Positions 43,218 to 52,786 of a stretch of 64,000 bases of DNA are shown here, piece after piece. Under the pieces are notes generated by a model that searched no databases, had not been told where the DNA came from, and was given only the letters and a program-made list of their open reading frames with translations. Position 1 is the first letter of the stretch, and each line of letters opens with the position of its first letter. The stretch is from the NCBI GenBank assembly GCA_964539665.1, contig CAZIKB010000001.1, positions 101,046 through 165,045 on the forward strand. The letters run 5' to 3'. Source of the DNA: CAZIKB01 sp964539665. GTDB taxonomy: Bacteria; Zhuqueibacterota; Zhuqueibacteria; Oceanimicrobiales; Oceanimicrobiaceae. A program made the position numbers and the translations under genes.

Positions 43218-45146
43218 ATGGCTGAGAAAGAAAGAATGAAGCAAAATGATAAGTCTTCCTATAATGCAGAACAAATACAAGTTTTAAAGGGCCTCGAAGC
43301 CGTACGTAAAAGGCCTGCAATGTACATCGGCGATGTTTCTGCACGAGGCCTTAACCATTTGGTTTATGAAGTGGTTGATAACAGTATTGATGAAGTGTTG
43401 GCTGGATATTGTAACAAAATTAGTGTGATATTAAACAAAGATGATAGTGTAACTGTAATCGACAATGGTCGCGGCATACCAGTAGATATACACCCAACTG
43501 AAAAGAAACCAGCCCTTGAAGTAGTTATGACTGTTCTTCATGCAGGGGGTAAATTTGATAAAAAAACCTATAAAGTTTCCGGCGGACTTCACGGAGTTGG
43601 GGTATCTGTTGTCAATGCTTTGTCAGAATGGTGTGAAGTGGAGGTTTGCCGAGCAGGAAAAATATATCTTCAAAGATATCATCGGGGCGTGCCACAAGGA
43701 AAAGTCAAAGTTATTGGGAATCGAAAAGCAACCGGAACAAAAACCACATTTTTTCCAGATAGACAAATTTTCACGAAGGCAAAATATAATTTCGAAATCA
43801 TCTCTGAAAGGATGCGTGAATTAGCCTTTTTGAATAATAAACTCGAAATTGTGATATCAGAAAAAACAACACAAAATAAAAAGCAATTCTATTACAAGGG
43901 AGGATTAATATCTTTTATTGAATATCTAAATGAAAGCAGGATCCCTGTACATAAAAAGCCAATTTACTTTAAAGCCGAAAAAGAAGATGTTACAGTAGAA
44001 GTTGCATTGCAATACAACGACTCTTATATTGAAAACATATTTACCTATGTCAATAACATAAACACTATAGAGGGAGGGTCGCATTTAGTTGGCTTTAAAA
44101 GCGCATTAACCAGAACATTAAATAACTATGCTCAAAAAAACGATCTCTTAAAGAAAGATAATTTTACTCTTACTGGCGAAGATGTCAGGGAGGGAATAAC
44201 TGTTGTAATTAGTGCGAAAGTAATGGAACCTCAATTTGAAGGTCAGACAAAGACCAAACTTGGAAACAGTGAAGTTAAGGGAATTGCAGAATCCGTTATT
44301 GGCGATGGTTTAGCTTCATATTTAGAAGAGAATCCAAGCGTAGGTAAAAAAATAATTGAAAAATGTTTAACTGCTGCCCGGTCGCGAGAAGCAGCTCGAA
44401 AGGCAAGGGAGCTGACTCGAAGAAAAAGCGGCCTGGATGGAAATTCACTTCCAGGAAAATTAGCTGATTGCTCAATTCAGGATCCAGCTCAATGTGAAAT
44501 ATATTTGGTAGAGGGCGATTCTGCCGGTGGTTCTGCAAAGCAAGGCAGAGATAGAAGATTTCAAGCTATCCTGCCCTTAAAAGGGAAAATATTGAACGTT
44601 GAGAAAGCCCGATTAGATAAGATATTATCGAATGATGAAATACGCACAATTATTTCAGCTCTTGGCACAGGCATCGGTACGGAAGAATTTGATGATTCAA
44701 AATTGCGCTACCACAGAGTAATTATCATGACCGATGCCGATGTAGATGGTTCACATATTCGTACTCTCTTGCTAACTTTCTTTTTCCGCTATATGAAAAC
44801 GCTCATTGAAAAAGGACATGTTTATATTGCCCAGCCCCCGCTTTATAGACTTCACAAAGGTAAACAGGAATACTATGTCTATGATGACGAGGAGCGAGAT
44901 GCCGCGCAGGAGCGATTAGGGAAAAACGGCGTCTCGGTTCAGCGTTACAAAGGTCTTGGTGAAATGAACCCGGATCAACTCTGGCGAACGACAATGGATC
45001 CGGAGAAAAGAACAAATTTGCAGGTGACCATCGAGGAAGCCGGTGCCGCCGATCATATTTTCTCTGTTTTGATGGGCGGGAACGTCGAACTTCGTAGAAA
45101 ATTTATTGAAGATCACGCTAAATATGTAAAAAATTTAGATATATAA
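43218..45146 (+). CDS. gyrB: DNA gyrase subunit B
   Basis: The 642-residue ATPase subunit of DNA gyrase works with GyrA to introduce negative supercoils. It shows GLEAVRKRPAMYIGD, the ATP-binding VIDNGRGIPVD and GGLHGVGVSVVNALS, and the TOPRIM domain with EGDSAGGSAKQGRDR and TDADVDGSHIRTLLL. The C-terminal QRYKGLGEMNPDQLW is the QK-type signature. Length is that of the ~640-residue class, without the ~165-residue insert of enterobacterial GyrB. It lies 22 bp before gyrA in the same transcript. Confidence 0.97.
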   Translation: MAEKERMKQNDKSSYNAEQIQVLKGLEAVRKRPAMYIGDVSARGLNHLVYEVVDNSIDEVLAGYCNKISVILNKDDSVTVIDNGRGIPVDIHPTEKKPALEVVMTVLHAGGKFDKKTYKVSGGLHGVGVSVVNALSEWCEVEVCRAGKIYLQRYHRGVPQGKVKVIGNRKATGTKTTFFPDRQIFTKAKYNFEIISERMRELAFLNNKLEIVISEKTTQNKKQFYYKGGLISFIEYLNESRIPVHKKPIYFKAEKEDVTVEVALQYNDSYIENIFTYVNNINTIEGGSHLVGFKSALTRTLNNYAQKNDLLKKDNFTLTGEDVREGITVVISAKVMEPQFEGQTKTKLGNSEVKGIAESVIGDGLASYLEENPSVGKKIIEKCLTAARSREAARKARELTRRKSGLDGNSLPGKLADCSIQDPAQCEIYLVEGDSAGGSAKQGRDRRFQAILPLKGKILNVEKARLDKILSNDEIRTIISALGTGIGTEEFDDSKLRYHRVIIMTDADVDGSHIRTLLLTFFFRYMKTLIEKGHVYIAQPPLYRLHKGKQEYYVYDDEERDAAQERLGKNGVSVQRYKGLGEMNPDQLWRTTMDPEKRTNLQVTIEEAGAADHIFSVLMGGNVELRRKFIEDHAKYVKNLDI

Positions 45147-45167
45147 ACTTGTGGAGCTTTAGAAAGA

Positions 45168-47636
45168 ATGGAAAACCAGCGCGATAGAATTATTCCAGTT
45201 TTTATTGAAGAAGAAATGAGAGATTCATATATCGACTATTCGATGTCGGTTATTGTTTCTCGTGCATTACCAGACGTTCGTGATGGCTTAAAGCCGGTTC
45301 ACAGAAGGGTGCTTTATGGAATGCATGATTTAGGATTACGACCAAATTCTACCTATAAAAAAAGCGCACGTATAGTTGGAGAGGTCCTTGGAAAGTATCA
45401 CCCGCACGGAGATTCGGCGGTCTATGATTCTATGGTCAGGATGGTTCAGGATTTCTCCCTGCGTTATCCATTAGTAGACGGCCAGGGAAATTTTGGTTCA
45501 GTGGATGGGGATTCTCCGGCAGCGATGCGATACACAGAAGTCCGACTAACTAAAATTGCTGAAGAAATATTAAGAGACCTGGATAAAGACACCGTTGATT
45601 TTGTGTCAAATTTTGATGAAACCTTAAAAGAGCCAACGGTCATGCCATCTGTTCTGCCTAATTTGCTGGTGAATGGCGCCTCCGGAATTGCAGTTGGAAT
45701 GGCTACCAATATGCCGCCACACAATTTAGGCGAGGTCGTGGACGCACTTGTTGCTCTGATTGGCCGGCCAAATCTGACCATAGATACATTGATGCAGTAT
45801 ATCAAGGGGCCGGATTTTCCAACCAGCGCCATTATCTATGGAGATTTAGGAATAGAAGAAGCATACAGATCGGGACGAGGCCGGGTTGTTATTCGGGCAC
45901 GTGCGAATATAGAAACCGTTAAAGGAGGACGAGAAAATATTATTATCCGCGAGCTTCCTTATCAGGTAAATAAAGCCAATTTAATTGAAAAGATTGCTGA
46001 ATTGGTCAGAGCTCGCAAAATAGAGGGGATTACTGAAGCCCGTGATGAATCGGATCGTGATGGTATGCGAGTGGTCCTGGAATTGAGACGTGATGTAACG
46101 GCAGAAGTCATCCTTAATCAACTATACAAACACACACAAATGCAGGTAACATTTGGCGTTATCATGCTGGCTTTGGTTAACGGAGCTCCAAAGGTATTAA
46201 ACCTGAAGGAAATTTTAGAACATTTTATAGATTTCCGACACGAAGTAGTTGTCCGCCGTACAAAATTCGATTTAGACAAAGCAGAGAAGCGGGCACACAT
46301 TTTAGAAGGATTGAAAATTTGTCTGGATAATATTGACGAAATCGTGAGTATCATAAAAAAGTCAAGAAATCCAGAATCTGCTCGCAATGCCCTTATTAAG
46401 CGCTTTAAACTTTCCTTAATTCAAGCACAAGCTATTTTAGATATGCGCTTGCAAAGACTAACCGGCCTTGAAAGAAAAAAGATTGAAGATGAATATTTAC
46501 AGATAATAAAGCTGATAGAAAAATTAAACTCTTTGTTAGATAGCAAGCCCAAAAGAATGCAGGTAATAAAAGAAGAGTTAGTAGAAATCAGAGAAAAATA
46601 TGCGGATGATAGAAGGACGGAAATTATTTCAGAAACAGAGGAATTTAAAATTGAAGACATGATTGCTGAGGAAGATATGGTCATTACCATATCTCATACC
46701 GGATTTATAAAAAGATTTCCGGTTACAAGTTATCGAAGGCAATTACGAGGCGGCCGTGGTTCAACAGGAGCGGCGACAAAAGAAGAAGATTTTATTGAAC
46801 ATTTGTTTGTTGCCTCAACTCATCATTATATTCTTTTCTTTACAAATAAAGGTCGGTGTTATTGGCTAAAAGTTCATGAACTCCCCCAGGCAGGACGGGC
46901 AACCAAAGGACGCGCAATTGTTAATTTATTACAATTAACTAAAGATGAAAGAATCGCGGCCTTTATTAGTGTTAAAGAGTTTAAAGATCAATATTTGGTA
47001 ATGGCAACAAAACGGGGATTGATCAAAAAAACACTCCTGTCTGCTTATGGCCATCCCAGAAAAGGCGGCATCAATGCTATTTCCATACGACCAGATGATG
47101 ATTTAATTGATGCTCAGTTATCGGATGGTAGTCATGATATTTTGCTTGCCACTCATAGAGGTTATTCAATCAGGTTTCATGAAAGCGAAACCCGCGATAT
47201 GGGAAGAACCGCATCCGGAGTCAGGGGGATTAAACTAAGTGAAGATGATTTTGTTGTCGGAATGGTTATTATTAAAAGAGATTGTACGGTTTTAGTAGTA
47301 ACTGAAAAAGGATATGGAAAACGTACCGATATTAAAGAATACAGGGTGAGCCATAGAGCAGGAAAAGGTGTTTTTACCATTAAGGTAAATGATAAAATTG
47401 GCAACATGTTGTCTTTAAAAGAAGTTATAGACGACGATGATATTATGATAATCACAAGTAATGGCATAGTGATGCGACAAAATGTTAAAAAAATAACAAT
47501 TCAAGGTAGAAACACCCAGGGCTTCCGTTTGATTAAATTGGATGAAGACGATAAGGTGGCAGATATTGCCAGGGTAATCAAAGAAGATGATGAGAGGGTC
47601 GCAGAATTGACCGGGGAAACCGAGGAAGACGAGTGA
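45168..47636 (+). CDS. gyrA: DNA gyrase subunit A
   Basis: The 822-residue subunit cuts and rejoins DNA. The catalytic tyrosine is Y122 in AAMRYTEVRL. The quinolone-resistance region retains HPHGDSAVYDS with Ser83 and Asp87, the residues associated with quinolone susceptibility, and the numbering coincides with E. coli. The C-terminal beta-pinwheel contains the GyrA box as QLRGGRG (canonical QRRGGKG), consistent with gyrase rather than topoisomerase IV. An acidic tail ends the protein. It is followed by a terminator-like hairpin. Confidence 0.97.
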   Translation: MENQRDRIIPVFIEEEMRDSYIDYSMSVIVSRALPDVRDGLKPVHRRVLYGMHDLGLRPNSTYKKSARIVGEVLGKYHPHGDSAVYDSMVRMVQDFSLRYPLVDGQGNFGSVDGDSPAAMRYTEVRLTKIAEEILRDLDKDTVDFVSNFDETLKEPTVMPSVLPNLLVNGASGIAVGMATNMPPHNLGEVVDALVALIGRPNLTIDTLMQYIKGPDFPTSAIIYGDLGIEEAYRSGRGRVVIRARANIETVKGGRENIIIRELPYQVNKANLIEKIAELVRARKIEGITEARDESDRDGMRVVLELRRDVTAEVILNQLYKHTQMQVTFGVIMLALVNGAPKVLNLKEILEHFIDFRHEVVVRRTKFDLDKAEKRAHILEGLKICLDNIDEIVSIIKKSRNPESARNALIKRFKLSLIQAQAILDMRLQRLTGLERKKIEDEYLQIIKLIEKLNSLLDSKPKRMQVIKEELVEIREKYADDRRTEIISETEEFKIEDMIAEEDMVITISHTGFIKRFPVTSYRRQLRGGRGSTGAATKEEDFIEHLFVASTHHYILFFTNKGRCYWLKVHELPQAGRATKGRAIVNLLQLTKDERIAAFISVKEFKDQYLVMATKRGLIKKTLLSAYGHPRKGGINAISIRPDDDLIDAQLSDGSHDILLATHRGYSIRFHESETRDMGRTASGVRGIKLSEDDFVVGMVIIKRDCTVLVVTEKGYGKRTDIKEYRVSHRAGKGVFTIKVNDKIGNMLSLKEVIDDDDIMIITSNGIVMRQNVKKITIQGRNTQGFRLIKLDEDDKVADIARVIKEDDERVAELTGETEEDE

Positions 47637-47659
47637 CAAAAAAGAGTAATAAAAAATAC

Positions 47660-47696
47660 AGGGCTGTCTTCTTTGATGGCCCTTGTTGTTTTAAAT
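47660..47696 (+). terminator. rho-independent terminator after gyrA
   Basis: The stem AGGGCTGTC / GATGGCCCT (9 bp with two G-U wobbles) has a six-base loop and is followed by TGTTGTTTT. It lies about 25 bp after the gyrA stop and closes the dnaN-recF-dciA-gyrB-gyrA unit. Confidence 0.6.
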
Positions 47697-47716
47697 ATGA
47701 AAGGGGGATTTAGAAA

Positions 47717-49063
47717 ATGGTTAATCTCTGGGAAGAAGAAAAACTGCGCTTAACCAGGATGTTATATGAAAAGGTAACGCATGGAAAGGAAAAAGTCACT
47801 TATAACGATATATTAGCAGTAAAAGTACCAGTGTTTTTTGAAGGTTGCATTAAAAACCAGGCGCGCAGATTCATTAATAGCGAGAATCCTATTCGAATTG
47901 AAAACCGCAATCGATATAATCTTGACAAAGTAGAAGTAAAGAAACAGTTCTATTTATTAAAAGAATCGTTAATTAGAGAAACCTATTTTACCAAGGCTGA
48001 AATTCAACAGCTTTCAAACTTCTCTGTAAATTTTCAGTTTGATATCCTCGTCCGACCGCTGCAGAAGTTGATAGAATCTATCTATAAATCCAACGATTCA
48101 AGAAAAAAGGATGACATCCGCATCATTATACAAGGCTTTGGTGAGAACCGGCCGTTTATTAAAAAACTGATAGACGCGATTGAGAATTTAGAATCAGAAA
48201 GTATCAGTAGAGAAGAGTTTACCGCATTTGCCAGGGCAGTTGAACAACGAGTATATAAAAAGATCCCCATTTCAGCCTTTCTCGAAGAAATTAGTGCGCT
48301 CATGGAATTTGAAACCACCATTTCCGGTGAAGAAAAAACAACAATCCACTCTAAGGTGTTATCGGGAATGCTTAAAGAACGCGGATTGCATGACATGGTT
48401 GAGGCGTTTAACGATGAAGCCGTAAAAAGAGAATATTGGCCTATTGATGAAGTTGAAAATGTGTTAGAAAGATTTTTATTAGTAGGACCTTTGGATTCTT
48501 ATCAGCCGCCACCAAAAGAAAAGGATCCCCTTGGCGCCACCCTGCAACCCACATTTCAACTGGAGTCTGTGGAGAAAGATAATACAAAAGTGGAAACCAA
48601 AAGCAAAGCAGAGACAATTTCCCCAAAAGATACTACATCATTAAGGCTTCAATTTGAGGACACCGACAAAGCTCAAAGGTCAAAATCCAAATCATCTCAA
48701 TTTGACTCTGTTTCCGTTTCACGGTTAACGGGTAAATCACGCAGTTCAAAAAACACGGACACTTTTCCTGTTGAACGCCACGATATCGAAAATCAACCCC
48801 CCGGCCCTTATCCTGAATTAACAAACATGATTAACCCGAAAGATCAGAAAACGTTCATAAAAAAAATATTTAATAAAGACAGGTTACAATACATCGAGTT
48901 CATTGAACATCTTGAAAAGCAGGATAACTGGAAAGCAGCAAAAGTTATTATTGACGAAGAGCTTAGAAATCGCCAAATTAATCATTTTTCAAAAGAAGCC
49001 GTACTTTTGGGCGATATAGTATTTTCTCGATATTTCATTAATAAAAATAAATATGCAGGCTAA
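47717..49063 (+). CDS. uncharacterised 448-residue protein
   Basis: I do not recognise this protein. It is well supported as a gene: a strong AAAGGGGGA ribosome-binding site, normal codon use and its own place after the gyrA terminator. The N-terminal ~240 residues are helical and charged (EEKLRLTRMLYEKVTHG, KAEIQQLSNFSVNFQFD). A Ser/Lys/Thr-rich, probably disordered segment spans about 265-350. A short helical C-terminal domain (IKKIFNKDRLQYIEFIEHLE, DNWKAAKVIIDEELRNR) follows. There is no signal peptide and no membrane helix. The last part resembles adaptor-type helical domains, but no specific family is claimed. Confidence 0.8.
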   Translation: MVNLWEEEKLRLTRMLYEKVTHGKEKVTYNDILAVKVPVFFEGCIKNQARRFINSENPIRIENRNRYNLDKVEVKKQFYLLKESLIRETYFTKAEIQQLSNFSVNFQFDILVRPLQKLIESIYKSNDSRKKDDIRIIIQGFGENRPFIKKLIDAIENLESESISREEFTAFARAVEQRVYKKIPISAFLEEISALMEFETTISGEEKTTIHSKVLSGMLKERGLHDMVEAFNDEAVKREYWPIDEVENVLERFLLVGPLDSYQPPPKEKDPLGATLQPTFQLESVEKDNTKVETKSKAETISPKDTTSLRLQFEDTDKAQRSKSKSSQFDSVSVSRLTGKSRSSKNTDTFPVERHDIENQPPGPYPELTNMINPKDQKTFIKKIFNKDRLQYIEFIEHLEKQDNWKAAKVIIDEELRNRQINHFSKEAVLLGDIVFSRYFINKNKYAG

Positions 49064-49070
49064 GAATTAA

Positions 49071-49664
49071 TTGCACGGGCCGAATCGCGAAAACCAATCA
49101 TCAAACAGGCTGCAGCTTTATATTTTGTCCAGTTTGTTTGCTGCTTTAACAGCCGCAGGCGCTTTTATCAAAATTCCGTTGCCTTATGTTCCGATTACAC
49201 TTCAGACTTTCTTTGTAATTCTGTCCGGTACTGTTTTAGGGGCTAAATTTGGCGCCTTGAGTCAATTGATATATATATCAGCTGGACTTTTAGGTGCTCC
49301 CATATTTGCGTATGGCGGCGGTCTCGGATACATATTCCATCCAACCTTTGGTTATTTATTAGGTTGTCCCGTTGGCGCTTACATTATCGGTTTTTTAGTA
49401 AAAAACAGAGGTAAAGCAAACAGTCCAAATTACCCGGGCTTTATTCAGCTTTGCATTTCAAGTTTTTGGGGCGTGTTATTTATCCTGGTGCTTGGCGCTT
49501 TAGTTCTATACTTGAATTTTAAGTATATAATTAATGAACCCATTTCTCTAAACACTTTGTTGGTTAGTTACTTTTTAGTTTTTATCCCAGGTGACATTGT
49601 AAAGATTGTCCTCGGCGCTTTTACCTCTTTAAAACTTTTTCGGGTAGTTTATGTTTACAGATAA
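49071..49664 (+). CDS. bioY: biotin transporter BioY
   Basis: The 197-residue protein is BioY, the substrate-binding S component of ECF-type biotin transporters. It has about six membrane segments. The family blocks are IKIPLPYVPITLQTFFVIL, LGAKFGALSQLIYISAGLLGAP (two parts), GGGLGYIFHPTFGYLLG and FIPGDIVKIVLGA. The only in-frame start is a TTG at 49071 without a clear Shine-Dalgarno, seven bases after the preceding stop. No ECF ATPase or T component is nearby, so it works solo or shares a module encoded elsewhere. No biotin-repressor site was seen. Confidence 0.9.
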   Translation: MHGPNRENQSSNRLQLYILSSLFAALTAAGAFIKIPLPYVPITLQTFFVILSGTVLGAKFGALSQLIYISAGLLGAPIFAYGGGLGYIFHPTFGYLLGCPVGAYIIGFLVKNRGKANSPNYPGFIQLCISSFWGVLFILVLGALVLYLNFKYIINEPISLNTLLVSYFLVFIPGDIVKIVLGAFTSLKLFRVVYVYR

Positions 49665-49700
49665 CGAATAGCGCTAAAAATTAAGTACTTATTTCAGGTC

Positions 49701-50717
49701 ATGCCAGATAAAAATAAAACAGGTATAAGTTATTTTGGAAATAGAAATCCACGTCATTTTATCAGTGATCTTGAGGAGATTTTAAGCCACAACTGTTCTT
49801 TTATTGTGCATACTTTCTCAGAAAATGATCAGGAGTATTACAAAGAAACGATGCGGGAGCTCCTTGCGCTTTCGAAAGATGCTGGCCTGGAGTGTTATTT
49901 AGATCCCTGGGGTGTCGGCGGTGTTTTTGGCGGTGAAGCTTACAGTAACTTTGTTTTAAAAAATAAAGACATGTGTCAGGTTTTACCGGACGGCCAGCCT
50001 GCGCCGGCAGCGTGTTTAAACCACCCTAAATTTCGGGAATTTATGCAACAATGGATAACTGATTCTGCTGACATCGGAGCAGAAGTATTATTTTGGGATG
50101 AACTGCACTTTTATATAAATTTTAATGAATTGAATAAATACCCTTTATGGTATTGTCGCTGTGATGTATGTTCTGAAAAATTTAAGTTGTGGTCTAAAAG
50201 GGCCATATCAGATGCTGCGACTGAGGAAATAATTCGTTTTCGGGAAGACTCTATTGTAGAGTTTCTTGGTGAACTCTGCGAAGCAACCCATTCTAAAGGG
50301 ATGAAAAACGCTGTCTGTCTGCTACCTTTTAAAGATGCGGCTATCGGCCTGTCTGATTGGACAAAAGTGGCTTCTCTCGCGGGTGTCGATATCTTCGGTA
50401 CCGATCCATATTGGATTTTTTTCAAAAAAGATCTTCACAATTATGTTGGCGACTATTCCAAGGAAGTTCAAAGTCTTTGCCAAAAATACCACAAGGAAGC
50501 ACAAATCTGGCTCCAGGCTTATAAAATACCGGCTGGCCGGGAAGAAGAATTAAAAGAAGCCATCGCTGTCGCTTACTCCGAGGGAGTGCGCAATTTTGCT
50601 GCCAGGAGTTATTATGGTACAGCGTACATGTCTTACATCCGCAGTGATAATCCTCAGAAAGTGTGGGACATTCTGGGTGAGGTATATGGCGAGCTTCAGC
50701 GGGGTGAATGGGATTAA
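49701..50717 (+). CDS. TIM-barrel-like protein, possible glycoside hydrolase
   Basis: The 338-residue cytoplasmic protein has no signal peptide. It shows features of a (beta/alpha)8 glycosidase-like barrel: CSFIVHTFSENDQEYY, CYLDPWGVGGVF, GAEVLFWDELHFYI (acidic pair at a strand end), AVCLLPF, GVDIFGTDPYWIF and KEAQIWLQAYKI. The segment WYCRCDVCSEKFKLW, a C-x-C-x2-C near residues 150-164, resembles the cysteine-rich tail seen in family GH42-like and related barrel proteins, and may bind zinc. It lies 197 bp before anmK and after bioY. A sugar role related to anhydro-sugar recycling is an attractive but unproven guess. No exact family is claimed. Confidence 0.6.
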   Translation: MPDKNKTGISYFGNRNPRHFISDLEEILSHNCSFIVHTFSENDQEYYKETMRELLALSKDAGLECYLDPWGVGGVFGGEAYSNFVLKNKDMCQVLPDGQPAPAACLNHPKFREFMQQWITDSADIGAEVLFWDELHFYINFNELNKYPLWYCRCDVCSEKFKLWSKRAISDAATEEIIRFREDSIVEFLGELCEATHSKGMKNAVCLLPFKDAAIGLSDWTKVASLAGVDIFGTDPYWIFFKKDLHNYVGDYSKEVQSLCQKYHKEAQIWLQAYKIPAGREEELKEAIAVAYSEGVRNFAARSYYGTAYMSYIRSDNPQKVWDILGEVYGELQRGEWD

Positions 50718-50788
50718 TTACTAAAACATGAGTTAATTTAGGATACCTGAAAAAGTCCTTGTCAAAAACCTCTAAAAAAGCAGCAGTT

Positions 50789-50808
50789 ATCAGTGTTTAT
50801 CGGCGTCC
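50789..50808 (-). repeat. short dispersed repeat, copy 1
   Basis: On the minus strand this reads GGACGCCGATAAACACTGAT. It matches 16 of 20 bases of a second unit at 53923-53942. Both lie in intergenic gaps. This type of GGACGCTGATAAACGCTGAT sequence recurs in intergenic DNA of various genomes. Confidence 0.4.
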
Positions 50809-50914
50809 AGGTTGAATATTTAACAGTCGAAAATTGTATTAGTCCTTTGATTTTAAAGTCTCAAATTAGTTTTAAGTCTCCTCTAATTACTCTAAGGCAA
50901 CGAGCTTGCTTATA

Positions 50915-52099
50915 ATGCGTCAACTCCAAAAGCTCCAATCAAAAATCCAAAAGTTAGGTGTTGGCTTGATGTCGGGTACCTCTGTTGATGGGGTGGACGC
51001 CGCATTGGTCAACATTCAAAATAATGGCTTAGAAATAAAACGTGAACTTGTACACTTTTTAACATTCCCATATCCGGATGGCATAAAGGAAACGATCTTA
51101 GATTGTTCAATTCCGGGTAGAGGCAGCGTTGACAAGATATGCCGGTTAAATTTTCTTTTGGGAGAAGTTTTTGCCGAAGCGGTTATGGCGCTTCTGGATA
51201 CTGCGAATATCAAGCGCGATCAAGTAGATTTTATCGGTTCCCACGGCCAAACAGTACACCATCTTCCGGAAGAAAAACAGCTTTTTGATTATAAAATCAA
51301 GTCTACTTTACAGTTGGGCGAGCCATCGGTAATTGCGAAAAGAACCGGGATTGTTACTGTGGCCGACTTTCGACCTGCAGACCTCGCTCTGGGTGGGCAA
51401 GGCGCGCCCCTGGTTCCCTATTTTGATTATGTGATGTTCAGGTCAGCATTTAAAAACAGGGCGCTGTTAAACATTGGAGGAATTGCAAATCTCACTGTTT
51501 TGAAAAAAAACGGTCGAATAGAGGAAATCATTGCCCTTGACACCGGCCCGGGTAATATGGTGATTGATGCATTAATGCGGAAGATGTTCAGGCTCCCTTT
51601 TGATAAAGACGGGCAGATTGCTCAAACCGGACAGGTTTCTCTGGAACTGCTTTTGTTCGCTTTAAGCCATCCATATTTTAAAAAACATCCGCCAAAATCA
51701 ACCGGACGAGAGCAATTTGGTACGTCCTTTTGTGAAGAATTGTTTGAAAAATCAAACCACCTTGATTTGAAATCAAATGATATAATTGTAACAGCTTCGG
51801 AAATTACCGCACATACAATTTGGCAAGCATATCAACATTTTGTTGCTCCCATAATTGTAGTTGACGAATTGATTGTCAGCGGCGGCGGCAGCAATAATTT
51901 GTATTTGATGGAGTCTTTGCGTCAAAAAGCCGATAATATGTTTATAAAACGTATCGATGAATATGGCATTCCCACCGAAGCCAAGGAGGCGGTTTGTTTT
52001 GCACTATTAGCTAACGAAACACTATCAGGGAATGACAACAATGTTCCTGACGCGACAGGTGCTAAGCACCCAACAATTTTAGGAAAAATATGTTTATAG
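50915..52099 (+). CDS. anmK: anhydro-N-acetylmuramic acid kinase
   Basis: The ~394-residue protein phosphorylates and opens 1,6-anhydro-N-acetylmuramic acid in peptidoglycan recycling. It has the AnmK signature GLMSGTSVDGVDAALV near the N-terminus, then GSHGQTVHHLP, VADFRPADLALGGQGAPLVP, ALDTGPGNMVIDALM and the C-terminal VSGGGSNNLYLM...IPTEAKEAVCFALLA. The start is ATG 50915; a TTG nine bases earlier is also in frame. It is full length. A TIM-barrel protein upstream and no NagZ or MurQ nearby set the context. The substrate assignment is firm. Confidence 0.95.
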   Translation: MRQLQKLQSKIQKLGVGLMSGTSVDGVDAALVNIQNNGLEIKRELVHFLTFPYPDGIKETILDCSIPGRGSVDKICRLNFLLGEVFAEAVMALLDTANIKRDQVDFIGSHGQTVHHLPEEKQLFDYKIKSTLQLGEPSVIAKRTGIVTVADFRPADLALGGQGAPLVPYFDYVMFRSAFKNRALLNIGGIANLTVLKKNGRIEEIIALDTGPGNMVIDALMRKMFRLPFDKDGQIAQTGQVSLELLLFALSHPYFKKHPPKSTGREQFGTSFCEELFEKSNHLDLKSNDIIVTASEITAHTIWQAYQHFVAPIIVVDELIVSGGGSNNLYLMESLRQKADNMFIKRIDEYGIPTEAKEAVCFALLANETLSGNDNNVPDATGAKHPTILGKICL

Positions 52100-52148
52100 G
52101 ATTATGTCTTGCCAGAAGCGAAATATTACACTAATATAAATATTGGAC

Positions 52149-52177
52149 TTGACTTAGGAATTCTGTTTATTTATATT
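52149..52177 (+). promoter_or_regulatory. sigma-70-type promoter of the cNMP-binding/AI-2E pair
   Basis: TTGACT, exactly 17 bp, then TATATT. The -10 is 33 bp upstream of the ATG at 52210, making it one of the better promoters in the window. Confidence 0.6.
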
Positions 52178-52209
52178 TGAATTCATTTAAAGAATAAGTA
52201 TGTAAACCG

Positions 52210-52782
52210 ATGTTAAATAACGAAAAAGACCAGAATTCCATCTTCAAATTCCACGCGGGAGACGCTCTGTGGAGTAATATATTTAAGAAGAAAAACAGTA
52301 AAATTGAAAGCAGTATTTCCATTCTAAAAAAAGTTCCGCTTTTTAATGGACTGCGCAAATCTAACCTGTATGAATTTGAAAAAATTATGCATCGCCGCCG
52401 TTTCAAAGAAAATGAAACGATTTTTTGGGAAGGCGAACCCGGAGTAGGAATGTACATAATTCAGGAAGGATTGGTGGCAATATATAAGGATACTGCTGGA
52501 AGTGAAAAAGAAGAATTAGCGCGGTTAAGCCAAGGAGAATTTTTCGGAGAGCTGGCATTGTTGGATGAGTCCCCTCGTTCTGCAACCGCCACCGCTCTGG
52601 AGGACACAAAAATCCTTGGATTATTCCGGCCGGATCTTATGGAGCTTATTGATCGAAAACCCTTAATGGGAAATAAGGTTTTGTTTCAGCTCGCACTTTT
52701 AATCGGCGAAAGATTGAAACACACAAACGAAGAACTGCAAACACTCTGGTCAAAAGTAGAAAAATCCAAAATCATTACGTAA
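52210..52782 (+). CDS. cyclic nucleotide-binding domain protein
   Basis: The 190-residue protein is a stand-alone cyclic-nucleotide-binding (CAP-ED) domain. The domain begins VPLFNGLRKSNLYEFEKIM near residue 41 and ends in a helix. The phosphate-binding cassette is intact: GEFFGELALLDESPRSATATA. There is no helix-turn-helix and no catalytic domain, so it is not a Crp-type transcription factor by itself. It is followed four bases later by an AI-2E transporter-family gene, and they share a promoter. A regulatory-subunit role towards that membrane protein is possible. Confidence 0.85.
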   Translation: MLNNEKDQNSIFKFHAGDALWSNIFKKKNSKIESSISILKKVPLFNGLRKSNLYEFEKIMHRRRFKENETIFWEGEPGVGMYIIQEGLVAIYKDTAGSEKEELARLSQGEFFGELALLDESPRSATATALEDTKILGLFRPDLMELIDRKPLMGNKVLFQLALLIGERLKHTNEELQTLWSKVEKSKIIT

Positions 52783-52786
52783 GAAA

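Noticed and set aside
49064..49100. Possible biotin-repressor (BirA) operator before bioY
   Set aside because: No TTGTAAC-N-GTTACAA-type palindrome; the gap is only seven bases.
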